This document shows, piece by piece, positions 10,201 through 23,400 of a stretch of DNA of 64,000 bases (the first letter of the stretch is position 1; each line of letters begins with the position of its first letter). A program made the translations under genes and the position numbers. Source of the stretch: UBA4459 sp963776205 (GTDB lineage Bacteria; Bacteroidota; Bacteroidia; Bacteroidales; F082); contig CAVZLR010000002.1 of assembly GCA_963776205.1 (NCBI GenBank), forward strand, positions 372,001 to 436,000, given 5' to 3'. Under the pieces are notes generated by a model. That model saw only the letters and a list, made by a program, of their open reading frames with translations. It was not told the DNA's origin and did not search any database.

Positions 10201-13200
10201 TAAACTGCATCTTCTGCAGTGTTATCTCCAAAGCTGCCATCACCATCCGTGGTCCATAATATCGTTCCGTTGGTCGCTGTGGCTGATGCTGTATAGGTCG
10301 CATCATAACAGATCGTTGCCGTGGAGGCTCCTGCATCGGCAGTGGCTTCCTGGTCTATGGTCAATACCACATCATCACTCGGACTGTTACATGCGCCTGT
10401 CACGGTCATCGTTAAAGTAACTGTGCCATTGGCGATATCAGTCGTGCCTGGTGTGTAAACTGCATCTTCTGCAGTGTTATCTCCAAAGCTGCCATCACCA
10501 TCCGTGGTCCATAAGATCGTTCCGTTGGTCGCTGTGGCCGATGCTGTATAGGTCGCATCATAACAGATCGTTGCCGTGGAGGCTCCTGCATCGGCAGTGG
10601 CTTCCTGGTCTATGGTCAATACCACATCATCACTCGGACTGTTACATGCGCCTGTCACGGTCATCGTTAAAGTAACTGTGCCATTGGCAATATCATTCGT
10701 GCCTGGTGTGTAAACTGCATCTTCTGCAGTGTTATCTCCAAAGCTGCCATCACCATCCGTGGTCCATAATATCGTTCCGTTGGTCGCTGTGGCTGATGCT
10801 GTATAGGTCGCATCATAACAGATCGTTGCCGTGGAGGCTCCTGCATCGGCAGTGGCTTCCTGGTCTATGGTCAATACCACATCATCACTCGGACTGTTAC
10901 ATGCGCCTGTCACGGTCATCGTTAAAGTAACTGTGCCATTGGCAATATCATTCGTGCCTGGTGTGTAAACTGCATCTTCTGCAGTGTTATCTCCAAAGCT
11001 GCCATCACCATCCGTGGTCCATAAGATCGTTCCGTTGGTCGCTGTGGCTGATGCTGTATAGGTCGCATCATAACAGATCGTTGCCGTGGAGGCTCCTGCA
11101 TCGGCAGTGGCTTCCTGGTCTATGGTCAATACCACATCATCACTCGGACTGTTACATGCGCCTGTCACGGTCATCGTTAAAGTAACTGTGCCATTGGCAA
11201 TATCATTCGTGCCTGGTGTGTAAACTGCATCTTCTGCAGTCGTTATCTCCAAAGCTGCCATCACCATCCGTGGTCCATAATATCGTTCCGTTGGTCGCTG
11301 TGGCTGATGCTGTATAGGTCGCATCATAACAGATCGTTGCCGTGGAGGCTCCTGCATCGGCAGTGGCTTCCTGGTCTATGGTCAATACCACATCATCACT
11401 CGGACTGTTACATGCGCCTGTCACGGTCATCGTTAAAGTAACTGTGCCATTGGCAATATCATTCGTACCTGGTGTGTAAACTGCATCTTCTGCAGTGTTA
11501 TCTCCAAAGCTGCCATCACCATCCGTGGTCCATAATATCGTTCCGTTGGTCGCTGTGGCTGATGCTGTATAGGTCGCATCATAACAGATCGTTGCCGTGG
11601 AGGCTCCTGCATCGGCAGTGGCTTCCTGGTCTATGGTCAATACCACATCATCACTCGGACTGTTACATGCGCCTGTCACGGTCATCGTTAAAGTAACTGT
11701 GCCATTGGCAATATCATTCGTACCTGGTGTGTAAACTGCATCTTCTGCAGTGTTATCTCCAAAGCTGCCATCACCATCCGTGGTCCATAATATCGTTCCG
11801 TTGGTCGCTGTGGCTGATGCTGTATAGGTCGCATCATAACAGATCGTTGCCGTGGAGGCTCCTGCATCGGCAGTGGCTTCCTGGTCTATGGTCAATACCA
11901 CATCATCACTCGGACTGTTACATGCGCCTGTCACGGTCATCGTTAAAGTAACTGTGCCATTGGCAATATCATTCGTACCTGGTGTGTAAACTGCATCTTC
12001 TGCAGTGTTATCTCCAAAGCTGCCATCACCATCCGTGGTCCATAATATCGTTCCGTTGGTCGCTGTGGCTGATGCTGTATAGGTCGCATCATAACAGATC
12101 GTTGCCGTGGAGGCTCCTGCATCGGCAGTGGCTTCCTGGTCTATGGTCAATACCACATCATCACTCGGACTGTTACATGCGCCTGTCACGGTCATCGTTA
12201 AAGTAACTGTGCCATTGGCAATATCATTCGTACCTGGTGTGTAAACTGCATCTTCTGCAGTGTTATCTCCAAAGCTGCCATCACCATCCGTGGTCCATAA
12301 GATCGTTCCGTTGGTCGCTGTGGCTGATGCTGTATAGGTCGCATCATAACAGATCGTTGCCGTGGAGGCTCCTGCATCGGCAGTGGCTTCCTGGTCTATG
12401 GTCAATACCACATCATCACTCGGACTGTTACATGCGCCTGTCACGGTCATCGTTAAAGTAACTGTGCCATTGGCAATATCATTCGTACCTGGTGTGTAAA
12501 CTGCATCTTCTGCAGTGTTATCTCCAAAGCTGCCATCACCATCCGTGGTCCATAATATCGTTCCGTTGGTCGCTGTGGCTGATGCTGTATAGGTCGCATC
12601 ATAACAGATCGTTGCCGTGGAGGCTCCTGCATCGGCAGTGGCTTCCTGGTCTATGGTCAATACCACATCATCACTCGGACTGTTACATGCGCCTGTCACG
12701 GTCATCGTTAAAGTAACTGTGCCATTGGCAATATCATTCGTACCTGGTGTGTAAACTGCATCTTCTGCAGTGTTATCTCCAAAGCTGCCATCACCATCCG
12801 TGGTCCATAATATCGTTCCGTTGGTCGCTGTGGCTGATGCTGTATAGGTCGCATCATAACAGATCGTTGCCGTGGAGGCTCCTGCATCGGCAGTGGCTTC
12901 CTGGTCTATGGTCAATACCACATCATCACTCGGACTGTTACATGCGCCTGTCACGGTCATCGTTAAAGTAACTGTGCCATTGGCAATATCATTCGTACCT
13001 GGTGTGTAAACTGCATCTTCTGCAGTGTTATCTCCAAAGCTGCCATCACCATCCGTGGTCCATAAGATCGTTCCGTTGGTCGCTGTGGCTGATGCTGTAT
13101 AGGTCGCATCATAACAGATCGTTGCCGTGGAGGCTCCTGCATCGGCAGTGGCTTCCTGGTCTATGGTCAATACCACATCATCACTCGGACTGTTACATGC

Positions 13201-16200
13201 GCCTGTCACGGTCATCGTTAAAGTAACTGTGCCATTGGCAATATCATTCGTACCTGGTGTGTAAACTGCATCTTCTGCAGTGTTATCTCCAAAGCTGCCA
13301 TCACCATCCGTGGTCCATAATATCGTTCCGTTGGTCGCTGTGGCTGATGCTGTATAGGTCGCATCATAACAGATCGTTGCCGTGGAGGCTCCTGCATCGG
13401 CAGTGGCTTCCTGGTCTATGGTCAATACCACATCATCACTCGGACTGTTACATGCGCCTGTCACGGTCATCGTTAAAGTAACTGTGCCATTGGCAATATC
13501 ATTCGTACCTGGTGTGTAAACTGCATCTTCTATAGTGTATCTCCAAAGCTGCCATCACCATCCGTGGTCCATAAGATCGTTCCGTTGGTCGCTGTGGCTG
13601 ATGCTGTATAGGTCGCATCATAACAGATCGTTGCCGTGGATGAACCTGCATCAGCAGTGGATTCAGGGTCGATGGTCAATACCAAATCATCACTCGGACT
13701 GTTACATGCGCCTGTTACCGTCATCGTTAAAGTAACTGTGCCATTGGCAATATCATTCGTACCTGGTGTGTAAACTGCATCTTCTATAGTCGCATCTCCA
13801 AAGCTGCCATCACCATCCGTGGTCCATAAGATCGTTCCGTTGGTCGCTGTGGCTGATGCTGTATAGGTCGCATCATAACAGATCGTTGCCGTGGAGGCTC
13901 CTGCATCGGCAGTGGCTTCCTGGTCTATGGTCAATACCACATCATCACTCGGACTGTTACATGCGCCTGTCACCGTCATCGTTAAAGTAACTGTGCCATT
14001 GGTGATGTCTGTTGTGCCTGGTGTATAAACTGCATCTTCTATAGTCGCATCTCCAAAGCTGCCATCTCCGTCCGTGGTCCATAAGATCGTTCCGTTGGTC
14101 GCTGTGGCCGATGCTGTATAGGTCGCATCATAACAGATCGTTGCCGTGGATGAACCTGCATCAGCTGTGGATTCAGGATCGATACTTAATACCAAATCAT
14201 CACTCGGACTGTTACATGCGCCTGTTACCGTCATCGTTAAAGTAACTGTGCCATTGGCGATGTCTGTTGTGCCTGGTGTGTAAACTGCATCTTCTATAGT
14301 CGCATCTCCAAAGCTGCCATCACCATCCGTGGTCCATAAGATCGTTCCGTTGGTCGCTGTGGCTGAGGCTGTATAGGTCGCATCATAACAGATCGTTGCC
14401 GTGGATGAACCTGCATCAGCTGTGGATTCAGGATCGATACTTAATACCAAATCATCACTCGGACTGTTACATGCGCCTGTTACCGTCATCGTTAAAGTAA
14501 CTGTGCCATTGGCGATGTCTTTCGTGCCTGGTGTGTAAACTGCATCTTCTATAGTCGCATCTCCAAAGCTGCCATCACCATCCGTGGTCCATAAGATCGT
14601 TCCGTTGGTCGCTGTGGCCGATGCTGTATAGGTCGCATCATAACAGATCGTTGCCGTGGAGGCTCCTGCATCGGCAGTGGCTTCCTGGTCTATGGTCAAT
14701 ACCACATCATCACTCGGACTGTTACATGCGCCTGTCACCGTCATCGTTAAAGTAACTGTGCCATTGGTGATGTCTGTTGTGCCTGGTGTATAAACTGCAT
14801 CTTCTATAGTCGCATCTCCAAAGCTGCCATCTCCGTCCGTGGTCCATAAGATCGTACCGTTGGTCGCTGTGGCCGATGCTGTATAGGTCGCATCATAACA
14901 GATCGTTGCCGTGGATGCTCCTGCATCGGCAGTGGCTTCCTGGTCTATGGTCAATACCACATCATCACTCGGACTGTTACATGCGCCTGTTACGGTCATC
15001 GTTAAAGTAACTGTGCCATTGGCAATATCATTCGTGCCTGGTGTGTAAACTGCATCTTCTATAGTCGCATCTCCAAAGCTGCCATCACCATCCGTGGTCC
15101 ATAAGATCGTTCCGTTGGTCGCTGTGGCTGAGGCTGTATAGGTCGCATCATAACAGATCGTTGCCGTGGATGCACCTGCATCGGCTGTGGCTTCCTGGTC
15201 TATGGTCAATACCACATCATCACTCGGACTGTTACATGCGCCTGTCACCGTCATCGTTAAAGTAACTGTGCCATTGGCAATATCATTCGTGCCTGGTGTG
15301 TAAACTGCATCTTCTATAGTCGCATCTCCAAAGCTGCCATCACCATCCGTGGTCCATAAGATCGTTCCGTTGGTCGCTGTGGCTGATGCTGTATAGGTCG
15401 CATCATAACAGATCGTTGCCGTGGAGGCTCCTGCATCGGCTGTGGCTTCCTGGTCTATGGTCAATACCACATCATCACTCGGACTGTTACATGCGCCTGT
15501 CACCGTCATCGTTAAAGTAACTGTGCCATTGGCGATGTCTGTTGTGCCTGGTGTATAAACTGCATCTTCTATAGTCGCATCTCCAAAGCTGCCATCACCA
15601 TCCGTGGTCCATAATATCGTTCCGTTGGTCGCTGTGGCCGATGCTGTATAGGTCGCATCATAACAGATCGTTGCCGTGGATGCACCTGCATCAGCTGTGG
15701 ATTCCTGGTCTATAGTCAATACCAAATCATCACTCGGACTGTTACATGCGCCTGTCACGGTCATCGTTAAAGTCACCGTGCCATTGGCGATGTCTGTTGT
15801 GCCTGGTGTATAAACCGCATCTTCTATAGTCGCATCTCCAAAGCTGCCATCACCATCCGTGGTCCATAAGATCGTTCCGTTGGTCGCTGTGGCCGCTGCT
15901 GTATAGGTCGCATCATAACAGATCGTTGCCGTGGAGGCTCCTGCATCGGCAGTGGCTTCCTGGTCTATGGTCAATACCAAATCATCACTCGGACTGTTAC
16001 ATGCGCCTGTCACGGTCATCGTTAAAGTCACCGTACCGTTGGCGATGTCTGTTGTGCCTGGTGTATAAACTGCATCTTCGATCGTCGCATCTCCAAAGCT
16101 GCCATCTCCGTCCGTGGTCCATAAGATCGTTCCGTTGGTCGCTGTGGCTGAGGCTGTATAGGTCGCATCATAACAGATCGTTGCCGTGGAGGCTCCTGCA

Positions 16201-19200
16201 TCGGCAGTGGCTTCCTGGTCTATGGTCAATACCACATCATCACTCGGACTGTTACATGCGCCTGTTACCGTCATCGTTAAAGTAACTGTGCCATTGGCGA
16301 TGTCTGTTGTGCCTGGTGTGTAAACTGCATCTTCTATAGTCGCATCTCCAAAGCTGCCATCTCCGTCTGTGGTCCATAATATCGTGCCGTTGGTCGCTGT
16401 GGCTGATGCTGTATAGGTCGCATCATAACAGATCGTTGCCGTGGAGGCTCCTGCATCAGCTGTCGATTCAGGATCGATACTTAATACCACATCATCACTC
16501 GGACTGTTACATGCGCCTGTCACCGTCATCGTTAAAGTAACTGTGCCATTGGCGATGTCTGTTGTGCCTGGTGTATAAACTGCATCTTCTATAGTCGCAT
16601 CTCCAAAGCTGCCATCTCCGTCCGTGGTCCATAAGATCGTTCCGTTGGTCGCTGTGGCTGATGCTGTATAGGTCGCATCATAACAGATCGTTGCCGTGGA
16701 TGAACCTGCATCGGCAGTGGATAATGGACTGACCGTTAGGGTCATATCATCGCTCACATTACCGGGCTGTCCCGTTAATGTTAAAGTAACTGTACCTGCT
16801 GCAATATCTGCAGACCCTGGAGTGTAAACCGGATTCAGTTCTGTATCATTATCAAAAGTTCCATTACCAGAAGTTGTCCATAATAAAGATGTTGTATTTG
16901 ATTCTGTTGCACCTGATAATGTATATGTTTCATCAGCACATATGCTTGCATTATTGCCTGCAAATACTGTAACAGCCAAGCTAGTTTTAGAGGCTTGAAC
17001 TGTATTTCCATAAGCTCCCTGATTAATTCTATTTCCACTTACAGGTTCATTTGAATACGGATCAACTGGATTACCCGCGTCTATTGCTGGAGAATTACTT
17101 GCATCATTCGTCCACACACCACTGCTTGCATTCAGAGGTGGCCATTCGCCTCCATGATATGAACCATTTGTAGAGAAAATATGATAATCGCTTCCTCCTA
17201 CAAGAAGCGGATTTGTAATTAAATCGCTTGCCCCGAGAGGCCCTGTATTACCAACTGTTCCATTATAATCAAACAAATTTGTGTTGGTAGTATAATAGGT
17301 GTTGTAATTAGAGTTCACTGTAACACCTGATTCAGTGATTAAGGCATAATAATCATTGTTACCTGATTTGGCAATGAAAATATTGTTTTGGATGGTTGTT
17401 CCTGTACCGGATTCTACATATAATCCTGCCCCAGTACTAGTTGCAGCACCTGCTTCGTCACCTGTTACCGTTATATCGTCCACAACCCAGAATTCACTTG
17501 CACTATTATTTGTTGCCGTAAAACGAATTTCCAAAGAGTTTGCTGTTCCACCTGTATTTATGGCTGAACTAATACCTTGAATATATGCATCTACATCATT
17601 ATTATCATTAAAGAATTCAACCCATCCTCCACCATCAATCTGGTATTCACCGCTTATAATATCAGTTATCTCCATATTGCCAAAATCCCTATAGTAACAT
17701 GAGACAATGATATTAGTGTAACCAGAAATATTTACAGATGAATAGCTTATATATCCATCAGTAAAATTTGTCATTTCCGCACAATGTGTTGGAGATCTGG
17801 CTATGGTTGGATCATCATATATCGACCATCCTCCATTTGTTGTCCACCCGTCATAAGAGCCCGATTCCCAATCTTCATTAAATAATTCAACTCCGGTAGC
17901 GGGTGTATAAGAACCTCCATTATCATCAGAAGTATTATTTTTTATAACAGAATTATTTGAATTGCTTAATTGAATTCCATATTTATAATTACCATAGCAC
18001 AAGTTGTTTGTAATAGTAAATAATGTACCTGTTTGAGCTCTAATCCCTGAACCGCCAGTTGCACCATAGCATTTATTATATTTAATCGTGACATTATCAC
18101 CTTGTGCATATATATTATCAAATATTGCGCTATGAACTGTAAAACCATTTAATTCAATATTATCAACTGTATTCAGATTAAACCCATACGATTGACTACT
18201 CGCATTCACAATAGGAGCATTTCCAGTAACAGGCTTTATCATTAGTTGGTTCGCCACTGTTGGATTTAAACTCGAATTTAAAGTCACACTTTCAGTATAA
18301 GTACCATTTGCTACTTCAATTATCTTTGTTCCTGGTAAATCTCCTGCATTGAATGCAATACTTCCATACCATGCTGCCAATCCATCAACAGCACCATCAA
18401 TGGTTTGATGAATATCTGTATTTGCCCCTGTACTTGCATTCACGGGAATTGTATTTCTCGTATTAACTGTTACTGTGTGTGTATCATTTCCAGAGCTATT
18501 TGTAATTGTAAGTGTGTTATTTGTATAATTACCAGGTGGAAAATCAATAACGGCTACTAATCCAGTGTTGGAAACTTCAGTTCCAAAAACCCCTCCAATC
18601 TCGAAAGAACTACCAAGTAGATCTGAACCTGTTACAGTAATTTGTTTACCCCGGTCTTTATATAAACCTGAGGGAGTAACAGTTACGATGGTTGGCGGGC
18701 TCGCAGAAATTGAAATGCCACTTAATATTATTGAATAGACCTGTGATCCTCCACTTAGAGATCCGTCATGATCAATCGTTATTGTATAATCACCTGCTGT
18801 AGGGGTTGCAATATAAACCACCTCTACATTATCAACATCATTTTCACTGTTGTTTGTAGCAGCATTTGAAGGATTATTTCTACTCAATTTCCAAGGATAG
18901 AAAGTGGTTGCATCCTTATTAATTCTCAAATCCAAATCATTGACAAGCATAGGATCAATTGGATCCAATTGTGCGGTGACAGGTGTTCCTGGCACATCAT
19001 TCCAACAAATTGTAACTTTTAGTGGTTCAGAACCATTGCTATAAACAGTCCTGTTATAGGTGGCTCCATTTGCTAAAGTCAGTTCATCAATAACATTTAT
19101 TGATTGATCCTCAGAAATCTTTAATACGGCTTTTTCTGTATTCATCAGACCCCAACCAAATTCATAATCTGGTCCATCTGCTATTCCTGCTTCATCTGCA

Positions 19201-20402
19201 GTGTTAATTATCAAAGCTTTCAGAGTAGACGCTAACATAAAGTTCCCAGAACCATTCAAATTTTCATAATGTTCCTGTAATAAAATTAAGGATCCTGCTG
19301 CTGATGGCGATGCCATTGAAGTTCCGCTTTTAGAAACGTAATCTGTATTACCCGTATTTTCAGCAGAATACAAACTAACACCATTAGCTGAAATATCTGG
19401 TTTTATTCTACCATCATCGGCGGGTCCCCATGAACTGAAAGAGCTCATAACTACATCTGAGGGTTGTGAATACCCACCAGGAATGTCAGCAACTGCAGCA
19501 ATTGTCAGTAAGTTTTTCGCAATTCCTCTTGTACCAATACAGTCGTATCCTGTTCCCTGATTTCCATCTGGTGGATAAGATCCATCCCCGGAATCATTCC
19601 TGTCATTTCCTGCTGACTTACAAATAAGAAAGTATGGAGCATCATGTGCAATTTGATCCCATTCCTGAGCACTTGCATCATAAAACCCAAATTTATAATC
19701 TTCGAGGACACTAATACTTGGGGTGCCATACCATATACCATCATTCCAACCCCTTGTAAAACCATATGAATGATTCGAAATCAAAGCACCATCAGCCCCG
19801 GCAGCCGCGACTTCCGATTCGTCATTTGTCCATTCATAAGCATTAAGATTAGCTTGTGGAGCCATACCTTTTGCACTTCCAACAACACCTGACCCAATTA
19901 ATGTTCCCGCAACATGAGTTGAATGGCTGCTTGTTCCAGAAGGGCTGTCAACTTGGGTGACCCTCCCTCCAAACTCCTGGTGCGTGGTGAGAACACCTCC
20001 ACCATCCCATTCATAAACCGTCATACCATTCCCATCCAAATCATATCCTAAACCACTACTGCTGTTCACATTATTGGTAGAAATTGTAGCGGATGCATTT
20101 GCATTATCAATTTTATAATATTGAGGAATACCATCTTCTATGGAAATCAACTCCATAAAAGTACTGTCATTCTCAATGATTAAAGGGATATTATTTATCC
20201 TTGCAAATTCCTCAGCTTCAGCCCTCCTCAAATTCCATTCATTCGATTTTCTTTCAGAAAACTCTTTCAAAGCCCGAACATTTGTTTCAGGCTTTTCTTG
20301 TTTGTCAAAAACTGTTTTCTCTTTTAGAGTTTTTACATTCGATTGAGCAAATACCAGAAAGGGGAATACAGCAATGACCAGCAGAATAATTGTTTTTTTC
20401 AT
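4201..20402 (-). CDS. Giant T9SS-secreted subtilisin-like protease with 41 tandem PKD/Ig-like repeats (frameshifted in this assembly)
   Basis: Read as one gene of about 5,399 codons once six single-base indels are corrected; without correction it falls into six ORFs. I use the ATG at 20402 (14 codons inside the longest frame) because it opens a clean signal peptide, MKKTIILLVIAVFPFLVFAQ. Order: signal peptide and propeptide (1-120); S8 subtilase domain with Asp133, His163, oxyanion Asn266 and Ser362 in SGTSMASP; a KP-43-like beta domain; an IPT/TIG-like domain; parallel beta-helix repeats with an inserted MAM-like jelly roll; one PKD-like repeat; 41 near-identical 85-residue repeats; one Ig-like domain; six diverged repeats; and a C-terminal T9SS type A sorting domain (VAPNPANG...LRLIVTK). 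Expected to be exported by the Sec system and displayed or released by T9SS. Frameshifts lie near 4482, 6360, 8433, 9930, 11240 and 13537. It follows the 2,384-residue gene by 52 bases with no terminator between. Substrate unknown. Confidence 0.85.
6266..16721 (-). repeat. Tandem array: 41 copies of a 255-bp (85-codon) coding repeat
   Basis: The landmark ACAGATCG recurs every 255 bases from 6481 to 16683 (40 intervals of 255 plus 2). The whole array is 10,456 bases, that is 41 x 255 + 1, and the extra base equals the net of three insertions and two deletions seen inside it. Each unit encodes a PKD/Ig-like beta-sandwich with landmarks STATICYDATYTASATATNG, ILWTTDGDGSFGD, EDAVYTPGT, DIANGTVTLTMTVTGACNS and DDVVLTIDQE. 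Two Cys per unit could form a disulfide. Units differ mainly at two sites: NTA/ATI/STI before EDA, and N/T/K before DIAN. Copy number depends on the assembly being correct. Confidence 0.95.
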
Positions 20403-20454
20403 TCTTATTAATTTATGGTTTAACATAGATGGTAAGACCAACAATGTATAAATT

Positions 20455-23400
20455 TTACTTCAATTTTATTAATCTTTCTATTTTATTATATATATCCGAC
20501 TTTATTTGGATAAAATAAACTCCTTGATTCAAGTTTATAAGCCATAATTTAGCATTAACAGAACCATTAATTATCTCATATTTATCATAGTTAACTACTG
20601 CTCCTGACATATTAATTAAGCTTACTTCCGCAAATTCACCTTGTAAATTATCAACTGAAAACCTGACATATTCATAAGCAGGATTTGGCATTATTTTAAA
20701 CTCAGTAATCGGATCATCATTAAACTGACTTGAAGTACATGTTTCTATTGTAAGTACCATTTGATCGGAATGCTCAATGATACATGGGAATACACTAAAT
20801 CCTGTTAGACTTAGTTCAACATCTCCATTAGATATATCATTTACTCCTGGCGAGTATACTGGATTAAGTGACGTGGCATTGCTGAATACACCATCACCTT
20901 CTGAAGTCCAAATAAACGTTTCACTATTTTCAACGGTTCCTGATAACTGATAAGTTTCATCATCACATATTTCAGCATCAGTTCCGGCAAATGTGAATGC
21001 GGCTGCTGATATTTGAATGTTCAAATCATCACTAACTGAATTACAAGAAAGTGAATTAGCAGTTATTACCAAGTTTACCATACCCGTGTTAATATCTTCA
21101 TTTCCTGGATAATAAATTGGGTTTAGTGCACTTTCATCATCAAAAACACCATCTCCAGAGGTACTCCAATCTATGGATGAATAATTTAAAGCATAGCCAT
21201 CCAACTGTAATAAATCACTCTCACACATTATAGCATCCTCCCCTGCATATACTACAGGTTCTCCATATATGGTTATTGTTGTGGAGGAAGTGGCTACTTC
21301 ACAATCTCCTCCGTTATTTGATGAAACTGTTAAAGTCATTAAAACATCTCCCGTTTCACCAATTGCCGGCGTGTACGTTGGTGTTAATGTAGTCACTCCT
21401 GATATTATGCCTAATCCATTTGTTGTCCATAATACGCTACTATTACTACTTGCTGAAGCCCCGTAAATAGTATATGATAATCCTTCACACATTCCTCCAT
21501 TAGGTCCGGCATAAGCCGTTGCCCCGGGAACAATATTTAAAATTCGTGATGAAGATGCTGTACCGCATTCTCCATTCACACCTGAATTAACTGTCAATGT
21601 GAACACTATTTCACCTGTTTCTTCAATATCAGGTGTATAAGAGGGTGTCAAAGTTGTTTCATCTGTAAGTACCCCACTTCCATTTGTTGTCCACAGAACA
21701 GAAGAATAGTCACTTGCTGAAGCACCTGTCAGATAATAAATTTCACCCTGACATGATTCATCATCATACCCAGCATCAGCAAAAGCCTCGGGATAAATCA
21801 ATAGATATTTAGAGGAAGTCGCCGTTCCGCAATTTCCTCCTCCAGATTGCACTGTCAATGTTAAAGCAATCTCCCCAACTTCATCAGCAGCTGGTGTATA
21901 GGATGGCACTATTGTAGTTTCATCAGTTAATATTCCCATTCCATTGGTTGTCCATAAAATACTACTGTTTTCACTGGCAGTTGCATCTGTTACTGTATAC
22001 GTGTTATTTTCACAGGTCGTTCCGTCCATTCCTGCGAAGGCGGTTGCTCCCGGTACGATGTCAACTGTCATTGAAGAAGATTCAATTCCACACATTCCAT
22101 TGTTTTCTGATGTAACTGTTAAAGTAAATAAGATCTCACCTATTTCATTTCCTTCAGGCACATAAGTAGGAGTAATGGTTGTTTCGTCAATCAATAAACC
22201 ATATCCATTCGTAGTCCATAAGATTGTACTATTTTGACTTGCGGATGCTCCGCTAATCAGAACAGATTCACCCTGGCAGGAAATCAAATTATCACCTGCA
22301 TTGGCATATGCCGAAGGAATAATATATATCGTCATTGATGAAGTAGCTATGCCACACATTCCACCACCTGATTCAACAGACATTGTCAGTACGACTTCAC
22401 CTATTTCATTAACTGCCGGTGTATATGTTGGTGACAATGTCAATTCATTTGTAAGAGTTCCGGCTCCATTCGATGTCCAAAGGATCGAACTGTTTTCGCT
22501 TGCCGATGCACCACTAATTGTATATGAATTATCTTCACATATTTCTGCATCAGGTCCTGCCTCTGCGAATGCACCCGGAATAATTTCAAGAACTTTTAAA
22601 GAGTTGGCAGTTCCACAGAAACCGCCATTACCAGAAATTACTGACAAACTGAGTGTAACAAACCCAATTTCATTTGCACCAGGTGTGTAAGTTGGTGTTA
22701 GTGTCGTCGCGCCTGTTAAACTTCCTGTTCCATTTTCAGTCCATAAAATTGTACTATTGCTACTAGCTGCAGCATCGCTTACGGTGTAGGGTTCATTTTG
22801 ACATGAAATGTCATCATCTCCAGCATCTGCAAAAGGCAAAGGAATGATCTCAATATCAAGAGAAGACACAGCCGTTCCGCAAGATCCTCCAGCGCCTGAT
22901 GTTACTGTTAATGTTAATGTAACTATTCCGGTTTCACCAGTTGCCGGATTATAAGTGGGTGACAATGAAGTTGGGTTTGAAATTATACCATTACCAGTGG
23001 TTGTCCATAATATGGTGCTATTATTACTCGCTGTTGCATCTGTTATTGTGTAAGCAGATGCTTCACAAATAACAGCATCTGAACCAGCAAATGCGGTAGC
23101 TCCGGGAATAATTTCGAGACTCATATTTGAGATAGCTTCTCCACAGAATCCACTATAAGCCGATGTAACTGTTAGCGTAAATGTTATAATTCCAAACTCA
23201 TTATTAGCCGGATAATATGTTGGAGTTAAGGTACCATGGTTCTCTAGTGTACCATTTCCGTTAGTTGACCAAAGAATAGTGCTATTTTCGCTGGCTGATG
23301 CACCACTTATTGTGTATGCTTCATTTTGACAACTTATGTCGTCCTCTCCTGCATGAGCCATTGGTGTTGGTACTATTTCAAGGATCATTGTTGAACCTGC

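Noticed and set aside
6306..13735. Recurring plus-strand frames of 74 codons at 255-base spacing (MCKLHLLQCYLQSC...)
   Set aside because: They are antisense shadows of the coding repeat: their period and identity follow from the minus-strand array, they have no signal or start context and they end at the same place in every unit.
6266..16721. CRISPR array
   Set aside because: The 255-base units are contiguous, lack unique spacers and encode a continuous protein; no cas genes are present.
4201..20402. Programmed frameshifting or phase variation across the giant gene
   Set aside because: The slips are not at homopolymer slippery sites but at variant positions between repeat subtypes, and similar indels hit unrelated housekeeping genes.
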